Both the position numbers and the translations under genes were made by a program. The notes under the pieces were generated by a model. That model had not been told where the DNA came from. It worked only from the letters and a program-made list of their open reading frames with translations, and made no database searches. From Siphonodentalium dalli (taxonomy: Eukaryota; Mollusca; Scaphopoda; Gadilida; Siphonodentaliidae), in assembly GCA_032622095.1 (NCBI GenBank), contig CP136065.1, positions 58,215,949-58,279,948 of the forward strand: 64,000 nt of DNA, in the 5' to 3' direction. Positions within the stretch are counted from its first letter, which is position 1. The number at the start of each line of letters is the position of its first letter. Shown one piece after another: positions 24,194 through 36,253 of this stretch.

Positions 24194-25277
24194 TAATATG
24201 CTCTAACCCTTACTTAAATGTGTGGTATGATGCAGATAATCAGCCCAAATGACTCTTTGTAAACCGGTCTACAGGTCATATAGGTTTCTTCAATGAATGA
24301 TACAAAATTTTAGGAGAAGTGTGTCTTTTTTTAATAAATCATTTATCCTATTATGGGTGTGGTATATAATTGTAAAATGAGTGTTTCAAAGGCCAGTGAA
24401 TATAATGATTACAGGTACAGGTAAATGTGGAGATGTTTAACAAATCCAACTGTATTAGTTACAAATTTCAGGACCGTGATATGTAGTGTACAGACATGTG
24501 AAATGTGTTCATTGATATTATGATCACATAATTAATGAGCTCAGACAAAAGGCCATGATATAGGACTATATCAAAGCAAATATCTACTTTGATGATTCAA
24601 ATAAATAATGATTCAATCTCCTTTGAACTCCAAATCAGCCTGGACTCTACAAAGACTAAACTAATGCCAACAAATATGTATTCAATAATTCACATCAAAA
24701 GATATGTGTTCATATTTAGTAGAAAATATATCTTACCAATTATTTCATCTATCAGATATCAGATAACAAGCAGCATGAAAAAATCAAGTATCAAATAATT
24801 TAGAGTTACTTCCCATGTACCGTAAAATACCCAATGATGAAACTATTACTACGGGTTATGATATTTGCATAGGATGTAAAATGAGATCAAAGTGATAGAT
24901 CAAAAATAGATAGCATTTGTTATAGAGTGATACAATAACTGTGTGACCTGATAGTGAAGCAACTTAAAAGAATGAGATCTTATCTTCATGCCTCATAATA
25001 GACCTAGTAATTACTCACTTTTACCAACTTTTCTGGGGATCAAAATAGGTCAATAATTAAATTAAATACTTAAATATTAGAAAAATAGTTGCCTTTAAAC
25101 TAAAATAATCAGAAAAATTCCAACGAAAAAACCAGGCATAAATTAAAATTCATCAGACTGAAAGCAGATTAGAACTTAAATCATATTTTCATATGAGTTT
25201 AATATATAACTGTTTTTGATCTATCAAATGGAAGAGAAAAGCTCTTTATGTAATGAAGTCTTTCCAAGGCAAATATA

Positions 25278-25388
25278 GTATGTATATATATGCTAGAGTC
25301 ACTATGGGAGACTCGCATATATAAGAGAATGCACTGGTACATGATGTTTAATGCTGCACCAGCATAGATCCAATCGTGGAAGGGTTAA
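25278..25388 (+). mobile_element. family C TTAA element, 3' fragment (C12)
   Basis: Starts inside the second cassette (atgctagagtcactatggga) and runs to cgtggaagggttaa. Confidence 0.68.
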
Positions 25389-25512
25389 CCTAACCCGAAA
25401 TGTGATAAAACTAATCAATTAATGCTTGAAGATTATGTGACACTTTAAATTTTTAACTGGCATATATGTGAATAGATAAAAGATTGTATCTGATAGTAAG
25501 AGAGTTGCAAGT

Positions 25513-25660
25513 ACTATATATATAAGTCAGTTCAGTGTGTAAGAATTAGCACTATATAAGTCAGTTCAGTGTATAAGAATTAGCACTATATAAGTCAGTT
25601 CAGTGTATACGAATTAGTAAAATATAAGTCAGTTGATAGCATAATAAAGAATTAGTAGTA
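25513..25660 (+). repeat. 34-37 bp tandem repeat, about four units
   Basis: Unit tataagtcagttcagtgtat plus aagaattagcac. The last unit is degenerate. Confidence 0.8.
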
Positions 25661-27098
25661 AGTGAGGCAGTTAAAAAAAAAAAGCGATGATTAATATTTA
25701 CGCAGCATATAAAGAGCTTGAATGAGGTATGCGAGATGGGAAAGAAATCATAGCACAGTTTAGATACATTGAGAATGAACATTGATCAGCATTTAAGTAG
25801 GATGGCAGGTAAATAATTTTGAGCATGAACTCCCATTACATTACACACAAAATTACAGGACAAAAATCCTCTCAAAACAACAGAAAAACTACACTTTATT
25901 ATCAAGATTCCAGATTTCATGTTAACTGAGGCTATATTATTTTCTTAAGTAGATATTCTGAACATTAGAAATCAATTGTCTTGAAAGAAATAACTGTTGA
26001 TATTAAAACACCATTAATTGGTGCCAAATATAATCTTATCCTTGCGGAGAATGCCAAACAAATTTTGATACTTTACACCACACAATTGTTTGGTCTCAAA
26101 ATATTGTAAGTCACTGGACATGATTGATCACTAGACATTGTTTTTAACTGTCTTAGTAGAATGATAGGAAAGAAGAATTTCTATTGATTGTATGATATAC
26201 ATGGCTATATGCTGGATAAAAGTCTAAATCCAACAAGTGGAGTACAACATTATTATACAGAATGCAATCTCCTTAATAATCGTGAGTTCAAATAATAGAA
26301 CTGATATAACATAAAGTGAAACAAATTGACAAGACAATATCGAAACATGATGCACACGAAACATAATGCATTTGCAACATGGTTGGTTTTGTCTGAATGA
26401 AATTCTGTAGCAAAGATTTTTCATGAACACAATATATAATACTCGCTGATCATTACTTTATTCCCAGTGATTCATTTTAGGGATGTTTCTGTGTCAAGTT
26501 GAACAAAAAAGAGTCTTAATGTTTTTGCTATTTTTTTATTATTATTTAAATATTTAGATGAATCCTTAATGGCCGCATACACTAACCGAATGTCCCTTCA
26601 ATGTAAACTTTTATAACTGAATGGGCATTGGGCAATTCAGTAGTAAAGGAGTTAATGTGTGGTCTGAAATAGGGCTTCACGGTATATCGATATATTATCG
26701 AATGTCGATATATTTTTAAATTATCGTATCGTATCGACCCAAAACTAAATTATCGTCATCAACGATATATTTCCAAAGTTTAATCAATTTGAATTAAATA
26801 AAACAAAAAGTTTCATGTAGGCGCATTCTAACCGACAGTGTGATAACGTGCAAATAGCCGCGACTGTCACCCGCATTGGTGGCTGGCAAGACAAAGAGTC
26901 CGCTGTATTGCTAAAGGCGTTACAAATAAATAACGTGAAAAGAAGGCTACTCATTCAGTAATTGAGTTCGTTGATTAAACACTGTTGTGGTGATATAAGC
27001 AGTGTTTTCACAGGTTGTATTGCGTGTGGATAATCTGGTGTGAAGCCATTGAAGTTATAAGTTCGATGTTGGCGTGTCCCTAAAGCAGCTGTCGTGCA

Positions 27099-27201
27099 TC
27101 ACAACAGACCATGGGTCAAACATTATCAAAGCTGATGACATGCTCAGATGGCAACACCATTCCTGCTTCGGGCACAATTTGAATCTGGCTGTTAACACTC
27201 C
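27099..27201 (+). pseudogene. hAT transposase catalytic-core remnant
   Basis: A frame of about 34 codons reads CITTDHGSNIIKADD, then a degraded stretch, then HSCFGHNLNLAVN and a stop. The TTD-x-x-S-N and C-x-x-H-x-L-N-L pattern is the RNase H-like core of ZBED-type hAT transposases, including its catalytic Asp. The segment is short and broken by a stop before the downstream domain, so it is non-functional. Confidence 0.75.
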
Positions 27202-27531
27202 ATGAAAGACGACAAACGTGTTAGTAGATTGCTTAGTATTTGCTGCGGGATAGTGTCTGCTTTCTCGACCAGCTGGATACGTCGACGCAACTTAAGAGCT
27301 ATTCAGCGCGAAATGGACATTAAAGAACGAAATCCATTAGACTGGTGGTCCGTCAACCACAGAAACTATCCAACGCTAGCGAAGTGTGCCATGAAATATT
27401 TGTGTATATGTGCGACCAGTGTACCAAGCGAATGGTTGTTTAGCAAATCAGGACAGATTGTAGCAGCAAAACGATCCTGCTTGAAACCTGAAAAAGTTAA
27501 TATGCTCTCGTTCTTAGCGTCAAACATGTAA
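27202..27531 (+). pseudogene. hAT C-terminal dimerisation domain remnant
   Basis: A 109-codon open frame. Its second half matches the hAT dimerisation domain: NPLDWWSVNHRNYPTLAKCA, then the hallmark SVPSEWLFSKSGQIVAAKRS and LKPEKVNMLSFL before the stop. The Met at 27202 is chance; the true N-terminal parts are deleted. A host-domesticated protein is unlikely because the fragment lacks a promoter context and the catalytic part. Confidence 0.85.
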
Positions 27532-28816
27532 ATATGTCTCTGTGCAAGTCACCTTCATTTTGTTAGCCACTTTTGTTATTATTGTTTTACCTGTATGTTC
27601 TTTCATTCAAATGCTGTGTTAATTCAATAAACATTACTATATTACGTAAACTTATCGTTTAGTTTTTACTTTCAATTACAACCGGAAGTAACATGGAAAT
27701 GTTATGTTTTCAACGAAAATACGCAAACTGCTAACGCTCGTTCGCGGCTTTTCGTGAAAGCACATAATTTAAAATTACATTACTTTGTAATTCAAAACTT
27801 TAAATTATCGATATATACCCATATCGCGATAATAATTTGGATATCGTATCGATAATATTTTTGATCATATCGTGAAGCCCTAGTCTGAAACATAAACTCA
27901 GTCGAATGCCAACCATACTGCATGCATCACTGAGATATAACAACAAATGAGAAACTGGACAACAACCTGCCATGTCATTCAATGAGTCTATGAGAGAGTT
28001 AATATTCCCCACATCTGAAATTAGAATGACGAAAATGCATGAGCTAACAACAGTTAAAGGGATGGACCAGGTCTGAATCGTAGAAACTGGTCAAATTTAC
28101 TGTCAAACACTATTGGAAAGAATATTTGAGATATATTCCATATGACCTGCTATTTGAGTCAGTAGGCATATACTATATATTTCTATATTTATAAAACTAT
28201 ATTCTGTAAAGAAAAAATATCTATATTAACAATAGTTTTCTCCAACTGGGGCCATCTCTACATGTGACAGGAAATCATATAAGATTTTCCCACTTGACTT
28301 GATTTAAAATGAAATAAAATATGTTGCAGTTGAGTTTTGACAGTATCACATTTACATTTACATGTATACATTTACATGTATATATATTTATTTATAATAA
28401 AAATATAAGAACCAAATAATGTTTTCGTCATACAAACAATCTCCTAGTAACCTATAGTATAGTATACTAGTTGTTAATAGTCAAAGAATATTCCCAATAC
28501 ATGTACATTTGTACTTATAATCAGTACTTTTGACCAATTTCAGACTTTCAAATCTTTTAGTAGTCCAGATAAATTGAGGGAAGTGACTAAGATCAGATCA
28601 GTTATGCAACATGAATGAAATTATTAATTGTACACATGAATTAATGACACTTGCATGATGGACAGAATACATTGAGTCTGAATATGTGACCAGTTTAGTA
28701 AATGATGTGCTCTTAACATGGTTAGACATATATTAGACATATATTGACCAGCCACAAAGCAACAAACTCGCATCTGGAGCCAAAGCACGTCAAGCTTCCC
28801 TTTATAGACTACTTAC

Positions 28817-28846
28817 TCGGGAATTCCTTCTTTGAAGGAGGAGAGC
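28817..28846 (-). CDS. SORBS: candidate 30-bp microexon
   Basis: A phase 1-1 block with acceptor tttatttaacatag and a consensus donor gtaagt. In frame with exon 9 it gives GSPPSKKEFP. Its length is a multiple of three and its Ser/Pro/Lys composition fits the linker between SoHo blocks. It is short enough that chance cannot be excluded without transcripts. Confidence 0.5.
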
Positions 28847-30750
28847 CTATGTTAAATAAATGAGAAGTAACCAGAAATATACTTAATTTAGTAGTGTATA
28901 AATGGTCCAGGAGACGAGGGACCCTGTAGGCTGACAAAAGAGGTCGCTGTTCAAAAGTTATCAACCTTAGGCCTTCTTCAGTTGATATTATTCAGACTAA
29001 ATTACATGATGGCATTCAGGTAAACATACAAATAACAATGGCCGATATTTAGTTTCGATGGTAAAATGGATATAGAAGATTTTCTTCCAATATGTGATTG
29101 CCTGTTAGTTTGGCATTAGCCCTCCGGAAACTGTTGGATAATTATTTGATACCCATTCATTCAAATATAGGGACATTCAACTAAAATGATCAACAAACAG
29201 CAATAGATTGCTTGTTAAACTATCTGAATATCCCTACAAATGAATGAATAGGAGTTCATATGATGTTTCTTTGACTGTTGTCATATATTACTTGATGATT
29301 CGAGATAAATAAAGGATGCAACATTTCACCATTTATATGAACTTTATAGCTGCAGATATTAAAAGTCTCAGTAAATTTCAAACCCACATATATAACAGTG
29401 AGTCTGATTATCTGTCATAGAGTTTCTATTTCAAAGCATGAGAATTCTGAGTTACTGCCAATCAGAAGAAAGCGTTCAATCGAAACAATTAAAATAATAC
29501 ACAGTGCTGTAATTTGGTCTAAGCCTGCAGATCTTCTGAGAAATGATTAATCAGCATGATTACAATAGACTCAGCATGTCAGTATGACCGGGAGAGTATG
29601 TTTACAGAAATTTTAAAATGAGTTTGGAAGATGGGACAATTATAGGTAAAAGTCTACAGAACTGACCAGTTAGAAAGATGACAAATGTGAATGATTTATC
29701 ACAAGACTAAGGTGGAGAGAGGCAGGTAAAAGTTTGTTAATTTTGAAAGAAAATAGACTGATAAACATAAGCTAGCTAACAGTAACAATTCAGTGGGGAC
29801 TAGCTGCTAGTTCAGTATTCAAAACATGATTTGATTACTGCATGCCACAACCTTAACCCTTTACCCAACAGAAGGGCCCTGTGCCAATGCATTCTCTTAT
29901 ATATGCGAGTCGACCATAGGTCGCCTCGCATATATAAGAGAATGCATTGGCTTAACACATTAAAAATTATAAAATTGTTAAAGAATGTAAGAAAAAATGG
30001 TTAAAAGTGTTAAAAAAAGACTTTTTTTTAGGCCAATGCATTCTCTTATATATGCGAGGCGACCTATGGTCGACTCGCATATATAAGAGAATGCATTGGC
30101 ACAGGGTATAACTGTAACCATCACAATGTGGTCAAGGAGCCCGTTCCAATGATATCCATATTTGTATGGTTTTATTGAGACAGACCGAAGATATTTTAGG
30201 CTGTTGAAGCTTTATTTGGCCGGTTTTGGCCGGTTTGTTGGGTAAAGGGTTAAAACAGAGATAAATGTGCAACAGAAGCCTTTTTGAGAGTGCTTCAGAA
30301 GAGCTTGAAATGAAAGCTAACTTATTAAGTTATGTAATTTTCATAGCAAGATTATTGTTTCATCTACTATTGGAGAATATTTTCAACCACTCACAAAGCA
30401 TTATATATGTCACATAAGCATGAGATTATATTCAAATCTATGCATTGAAAAAGGAAAATTTAAAACTGACAGAATATAATTTTTCAACTTTTTTTGCAGT
30501 TTTCTTTAACTTTGGGGAATATATATTGATCTATATCTATTGACATCTAGACCATCAGATTAGCCTTGATCTGCTGTAATAGATATTTACATAATATTTC
30601 AGTTGATAAAAACATTTTAACGGCTTCACTTGCCACCTGTATGAGTCTGATGACTAACATGGTACTTAATACAAGTGAAAAAAAGTTAGCAAAATAGTTG
30701 AGGACCAGCTCTTTGAATAGCTGTCTCAGGAAGTTTGATATAACACCCAC
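28847..30750 (-). other. intron 9, proximal part
   Basis: Contains element A3. Nothing else recognised in 28847-29852 or 30254-30750. Confidence 0.55.
29853..30253 (+). mobile_element. family A piggyBac-like MITE (A3)
   Basis: Full-length, very close to A2 and A5: TTAACCCTTTACCCAACAGA to GTTGGGTAAAGGGTTAA. Confidence 0.9.
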
Positions 30751-30826
30751 CTTCTTTCTTGTCTGTCCGATGTAACGATTTATACATCTGTTTGTACCAA
30801 TCTTTCTGGTTTTTCTCATCAACATT
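30751..30826 (-). CDS. SORBS: SORBS-like exon 9, first SoHo motif
   Basis: A 76-bp exon, phase 0 in and phase 1 out, with acceptor gtttctcattgcag and donor gtgggtg. It encodes NVDEKNQKDWYKQMYKSLHR then TDKKE. The D-W-Y-K-x-M-Y/F-K-x-[LI]-H core is the diagnostic first block of the sorbin-homology region of SORBS1, SORBS2 and vinexin, which binds flotillin at lipid rafts. This is the strongest single piece of evidence for the family. Confidence 0.93.
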
Positions 30827-30916
30827 CTGCAATGAGAAACAACAAGTGAAAATTTTGCACATGAAAGCATAATATGCACAACTTATTAGAAATACCACTT
30901 GATGGTCTAATCTCTA

Positions 30917-31149
30917 TTAACCCTTTCATGACGTGAGCTGCATGGGTACAACATTAAAGATCTTGTGCCAGTGCATTTGCTTATATATGCGAGTCTCCCA
31001 TTGTTTTACAAGATTAAGGTAAATATTGTTAGGACAATGCATTCTCTAATATATGCGAGGCGCCCTATGGGTGACTCGCATATACAAGAGAATGCATTGG
31101 CACAGGGTTTTTGCAAAATTTCAAGAAGCTCCAGTCATGGAAGGGATAA
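30917..31149 (+). mobile_element. family C TTAA element (C6)
   Basis: TTAACCCTTTCATGACGTGA to AGTCATGGAAGGGATAA (right TTAA mutated). The first cassette is truncated. Confidence 0.78.
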
Positions 31150-31429
31150 TGCATAAAATGTCTGTGCTTTTGTGTGGTACTAAGGATGAAAACTGCTGAT
31201 TACTAAAGATAACAAGAACATCACCACCATGGCATAATAGCCTCATTGGCTTGTTTCAAATTGAACATCAAAATGATTCCGTAGCTTGAAACTAATAAAA
31301 TTTAAAAATCTCATTATAAAAGGGTCGAAAAGTCTGTTGAGAATCATTGGACAAATCCCCGATTCAAGTACAATTCTATTTTTTAGCCAATTCAGCCACA
31401 TACTTAGTTTGGTGGTGATCAAGCAATCC

Positions 31430-31640
31430 TAACAACAGTTATCAACTGGAACACAAAGAAATCCCCAAAATCCCCAAAAAGTTGAAAAATGGCCATAACA
31501 GTGGTAAAATGGGAGAATGGAACCAAATAATTTCAAATCTGTATACCAAATTTCATTTTCTGTAGTCAAAATTAACTGAATTTGTCATCCAGAAACCAAG
31601 AAAACTGGAATTTCAGAGTCGAAAATCTAGTACTATCATA
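31430..31640 (-). repeat. dispersed 'cataac(a/t)' repeat fragment
   Basis: Contains ggccataacagtggtaaaat and ccaaatttcattttctgtag, related to 17520-17715 and 49440-49800. Confidence 0.55.
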
Positions 31641-31675
31641 AGCAAGTTGAAAAAGTTATTGTATTTTAAGCAGAC

Positions 31676-31875
31676 CTTTCTGAAAGCTAATGGAACTCCT
31701 GATTCATGTTCAATAGGGCCGATGCCATCGTACACCACTGGTTTCTTCTCGACGGTAGTCTTTTCTATCGTCGTCTCTTCGCTTGGTATTGTATAGTATT
31801 CATCAGTATGTTTTCTATCGCCCTCTATCGTTTCTTTTGAACCTATATAAACAGCACCTTTGGGTAGTTTGCCCT
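31676..31875 (-). CDS. SORBS: SORBS-like exon 8, acidic linker leading into the SoHo region
   Basis: A 200-bp exon, phase 1 in and phase 0 out. The acceptor is ttttacag. The donor is the weak gtctgc, accepted because it is the site that matches the phase of the next exon. The product starts EGKLPKGAVYIGSKETIEG and ends GPIEHESGVPLAFRK. The G-V/I-P-L-x-x-R ending is what precedes the first SoHo tryptophan motif in SORBS proteins. A run of Thr/Glu/Lys (EETTIEKTTVEKK) lies in between. Confidence 0.88.
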
Positions 31876-32119
31876 CTGTAAAAAGATAATAACAATATTG
31901 TTAATGCTTGCAATAAAATAAAGACTGGTAGACACCCAATTTCTTAGGAACAATTGAGTTTTTAATACCAGAAATGTCAATTTTCAAATGGGAAGTGAAA
32001 TCAAACATGAATTAATAACAAACCATGTAAAGTCTATAATCTATTGTCTGCAGAATGTCATCTGGCTATAGGTGAGGGATTCTGAAAATTCTTGAAACAA
32101 AGTGTTTCCAATAGATCCA

Positions 32120-32519
32120 TTAACCCTTTACCCAACAAAACGGCCAAAACCGGCCAAATAAAGCTTCAACAGCCTAAAATATCTTCGGTCTCTCTCAATA
32201 GAACCATACAAATATGGATATCATTGGAACTGGCTCCTTGACCACATTGTGATAGTTACAGTTATGCCCTGTGCCAATGCATTCTCTTATATATGCGAGT
32301 CGACCATAGGTCGCCTCGCATATATAAGAGAATGCATTGGCCTAAAAAAAATCTTTTTTTAACACTTTTTACCATTTTTTCTTACATTCTTTAACAATTT
32401 TATAATTTTTAATGTGTTAAGCCAATGCATTCTCTTATATATGCGAGGCGACCTATGGTCGACTCGCATATATAAGAGAATGCATTGGCACAGGGCCGTT
32501 CTGTTGGGAAAAGGGTTAA
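32120..32519 (-). mobile_element. family A piggyBac-like MITE (A4)
   Basis: Full-length copy with the unique part on the left (TTTGGCCGG side), so in inverted orientation to A5. Confidence 0.88.
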
Positions 32520-32737
32520 GATCACAAATATCCCTTGAGACAATATTCCACATAAACAAAAACAACATCGTTAGCTTTTAGGCTTCACTTGTTAACTTTA
32601 TATTTATCCTATTTTGGCACAAATACATACAATAACAACAAGTTTTACAAAATATAGAACTTGCATGTTATTTTTTGTTTGATTGAAATTAGCAGCCAAG
32701 TATACCTAGTATAGTATTGATAAGATCAGAATAGGCT

Positions 32738-33137
32738 TTAACCCTTTACCCAACAGAAGGGCCATGTGCCAATGCATTCTCTTATATATGTGAGTCGACC
32801 ATAGTTCGCCTCGCATATATAAGAGAATGCATTGGCTTAACACATTAAAAATTATAAAATTGTTAAAGAATGTAAGAACAAATGGTAAAAAGTGTTAAAA
32901 AAAGATTTTTTTTAGGCCAATGCATTCTCTTATATATGCGAGGCGACCTATGGTCGACTCGCATATATAAGAGAATGCATTGGCACATGGCATAACTGTA
33001 ACTATCACAATGTGGTCAAGGAGCCGGTTCCAATGATATCCATATGTGTATGGTTCTACTGAGACAGACCGAAGATATTTTAGGCTGTTGAAGCTTTATT
33101 TGGCCGGTTTTGGCCGGTTTGTTGGGTAAAGGGTTAA
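32738..33137 (+). mobile_element. family A piggyBac-like MITE (A5)
   Basis: Full-length copy opposite in orientation to A4. Together they form a roughly 1-kb inverted pair. Confidence 0.88.
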
Positions 33138-35516
33138 GGTACAAATTACATTGCATTGGATCGGCCCTGGCACAAAAACAGTTAATAAAGCTGGAAGAAT
33201 CAACTGTAACCATAAAAGGCATAAGATAAAACAGAATATCGGATTCGTTTGATATCATGTGACTTTTCACTTCTGGTACAAGTGATCGATTAAGTAAATG
33301 TTTTCATCAGACAAGCAACAAAAACGTCTCAGTAAGCTTTGGTTAAAGAACTTATGATAAATAATCTTCTTTCCCAGGACAATAAAGATGATACTTTGTC
33401 TGAGACTCGACTTAGGAGTCAGACACTACAATCCTCTATCTGATTTTTTTATAAAGCAGTTTCTTTGACTGGACGTCAGACACAAAGACACATGCAATAT
33501 AATGAAAGTTATGAGCATTCCTTGAATACTCTCAACTTCCATTTGTTAAGTGGCACATAATCAATAAATATGTTGTCTGAGTTTTGCGAGAAGTAGTCAC
33601 ACACACTGGGGACCAAGTTTCCCCTTTCTGCACCATGCATAGACTTTACATAGACCGTAATATCATTCATTTAGCAATACTCATTACAAAATGGAATATG
33701 AGTTCTGTGTGAGATTAAAATTTTTCACACCCAGTTAAAATTAGACTGTGGTACAAAATAAGATCAAGGGCTGCCCATATAAGGACATATTATGTGGCAA
33801 TTTGTCTATATTTTGACAGTTTATCAAATTTTTGTGACATCCAACAAATAACCCAAAACTAAATACAGGAATGTCATCCAACATGATAATATATTGTGTT
33901 GGGGAGCACCACTTATCCAAGGAGTCAAAGAGCACATATATATTTGAGAACTAGCTGACTAACAAATTGTTTTATATCTTGACATAAAACTTTGTTTTCC
34001 TCATAAAAATAGCATTATATTTGAGAATTATGTTCTTGTCTGTAACTGATTTTGATATACACATGTATTAAGAAATGATATTAATGTTCTTTGTTATGTG
34101 GGGGAAGAATATTATAGGTTAGGCCCCATGGAGATGCAGTAACGATGTAGTTTACCCACGATGAGGAACTCAAGCTGCTGGGAATACAATGATGGAGCGA
34201 ACATGTTAGGTGTTCAAAAGCATGGGATCAACTGGTTAGGAAAGGTATAAAGCAGAAAACAACCACAAAAGAGTGTAACAATGATGTACCGTTAGAGAAA
34301 CAAATTGTGAAAAAGAAATGACAGTTCATTATTATTGTCAGGTTTTCTAAGTTATTTGCCAGATTTTCATATCATACAGATGGGTATTCTCTTCCTAAAT
34401 ATGTTTACATAGTTTCTGGGGTATAAAATAATAAATATGAGTTGAAAACTTCTGTCCGGAAAAGCAGATATCAATAAATACTATTGATTCTGTATCAATA
34501 TTTTCTTATATAATGCGATAATCAACTTTTTTTATTACTATTATTAGAACAGACCATCATGAAACTTTAAGGCAATCTCCGATAGAGATAGAGTTCTCCT
34601 GCTATGCTCTGGACGTTTCCATGGTTAAATATAATGTCCCAAATTGATTGTATGTATTATATCAGGAAAAATTCGAAATAAAATCAATATTAATTGATAG
34701 AAGCATTTCCAGAAAGGAGTCTTCGATTCATATCTATTATTTTATACCCAGGAAACTATATAAAATGGATTTAGGAAGAGATAATCCATCATTAAAGGAA
34801 TAAAATTCTTTTAAAAAAAGAGAAATAATTGGTTATAAAATCTAATTTGTAGACCTAATTGTATTGACCTTGAAAAAAAATAACAATTAAAAAATATTTG
34901 ACACTTTCTAAAAGAACCGTACATCCCTTGCTATAATACGTGTATGCATATATCAACAGATTATAACACAATCACTGCAACTATACATTGGTATGATGAT
35001 GTTGATATTATCCATGGTCACTACAAATAAACATGAATCTGTAAGTAATAAGTGTCAATGAACAGAAGCGAAGGTTGCAAGGCATGTATACATGGGCAAG
35101 TAACTCTATATTCAGGATAAACATTGACAAGTACCCCTAACTTGTGAAGTACCGATTAATATCTCTCATCAGAATTCTAGGCAGTCTTTCAATGTAAGAT
35201 ATACTATTTCAAATAAAAACATACACAAGATTTTATAACTATGAAATACTTGGGTTATGATTTAAAATGTACACAACTGAGAGGTCAGGATGTGTATCAG
35301 AAAACATATTAGTTTACATACTAGTTTACTATTGACCCTTATTTAAGAAAAGTTTTTGGTAAATATTTAACAACTAACTAACCAGTAGACATGTGAAAGA
35401 CACTCTCTGTTAAATGCTATTCTAATTTAGTATTGAGGGGAGTCGGGTGGGTCACACTATTGAGACTCGTGTGTTTCTCTGGGATCTTGCCCATGGGTGC
35501 ATATTGTATCTAAAAA

Positions 35517-35770
35517 CAAGCCTTGAAATAGTGTGCCTGTCATTTGCAGAATGAGGTCCCCAGAGGGTGAATTTAGTGATGCTACCCCATATAGCGGGCT
35601 AGCATCACCAAATTCACCCTCTGGGGACCTCGTTCTGCTTACACCTCAGAAGAATGAGGTTCCCAGAGGGTGAATTCGGTGATGCTAGCCCGCTATGCGG
35701 GGTAGCATCACTAAACTCACCCTCTGGGAACCTCATTCTGCAAATGACAGACACTCTATTTCAAGGCTTG
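35517..35770 (+). mobile_element. family F hairpin element (F4) with 19-bp flanking repeat
   Basis: CAAGCCTTGAAATAGTGTGC to its complement, two hairpins. Flanked by tgcatattgtatctaaaaa at 35498-35516 and again at 35771-35789, far longer than the 8 bp of other copies. Confidence 0.88.
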
Positions 35771-36094
35771 TGCATATTGTATCTAAAAAAAGGCCTATGG
35801 GGTCAGTTTAATATCTGTTACACAAAGCAACCATGATGTCTCACACAGATGTTGCATGAAATAGTTTAGAAAATCTTTATATGACTGGTAAAATTTTCTA
35901 ATTTTGAATACAATGTTCACTAAAATTGTCTCTCAATAGAACTTTCTAGAGTGAGAAACTAATATAAATCTTTTGGCGGTGAACTGTAAATCAGGTAGCT
36001 TTGTTTGGCAAAAATTACAAGAACCCCGATAAGATATAAACCTGCATCTGAGTTTTGACATAATACCATGACAGGTACCTATAATTGTAGAAGT

Positions 36095-36253
36095 TTAACC
36101 CTTTCATGGTGGGAGCTATGCTGGTGCAGCTTTAAATATCCTGTGCCAGTGCATTCTCTTATTCCCATAGGGAGCTTCACATATATAAGAGAATGCACTG
36201 GCTTACAAGGTCAAGGTAACTATTGTTTTTCGCAAAATTGCAGGAAGGGTTAA
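36095..36253 (+). mobile_element. family C TTAA element, internally deleted (C7)
   Basis: TTAACCCTTTCATGGTGGGA to aggaagggttaa. Only one cassette remains. Confidence 0.75.

Larger units (their letters stand above)
26670..27882 (+). mobile_element. decayed hAT (ZBED-like) DNA transposon
   Basis: A 1,213-bp element with terminal repeats TAGGGCTTCACG / CGTGAAGCCCTA, flanked by exact 8-bp duplications GTCTGAAA at 26662-26669 and 27883-27890. The ends are rich in tcgata motifs. Inside, two pieces of transposase survive in different frames (see separate entries). The N-terminal BED finger and most of the catalytic core are missing. The element sits in intron 9 next to a family D fragment. Confidence 0.93.
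23396..28816 (-). other. intron 9, distal part
   Basis: Holds C5, a small hairpin (24131-24193), C12 fragment, a 34-bp tandem repeat (25513-25660), a D fragment (26565-26655) and the hAT element. The ranges 23731-25250, 25661-26560 and 27891-28816 have no recognised content. Confidence 0.6.
30827..31675 (-). other. intron 8 (0.85 kb)
   Basis: The shortest intron in the gene. It holds element C6 and a dispersed repeat fragment at 31430-31640 ending 36 bp from the exon 8 donor. Confidence 0.6.

Noticed and set aside
30547-30879. 110-codon minus-strand frame overlapping exon 9
   Set aside because: Only the part between the acceptor at 30826 and the donor at 30751 is protein-like; the rest is flanking intron that happens to stay open, in part in another frame.
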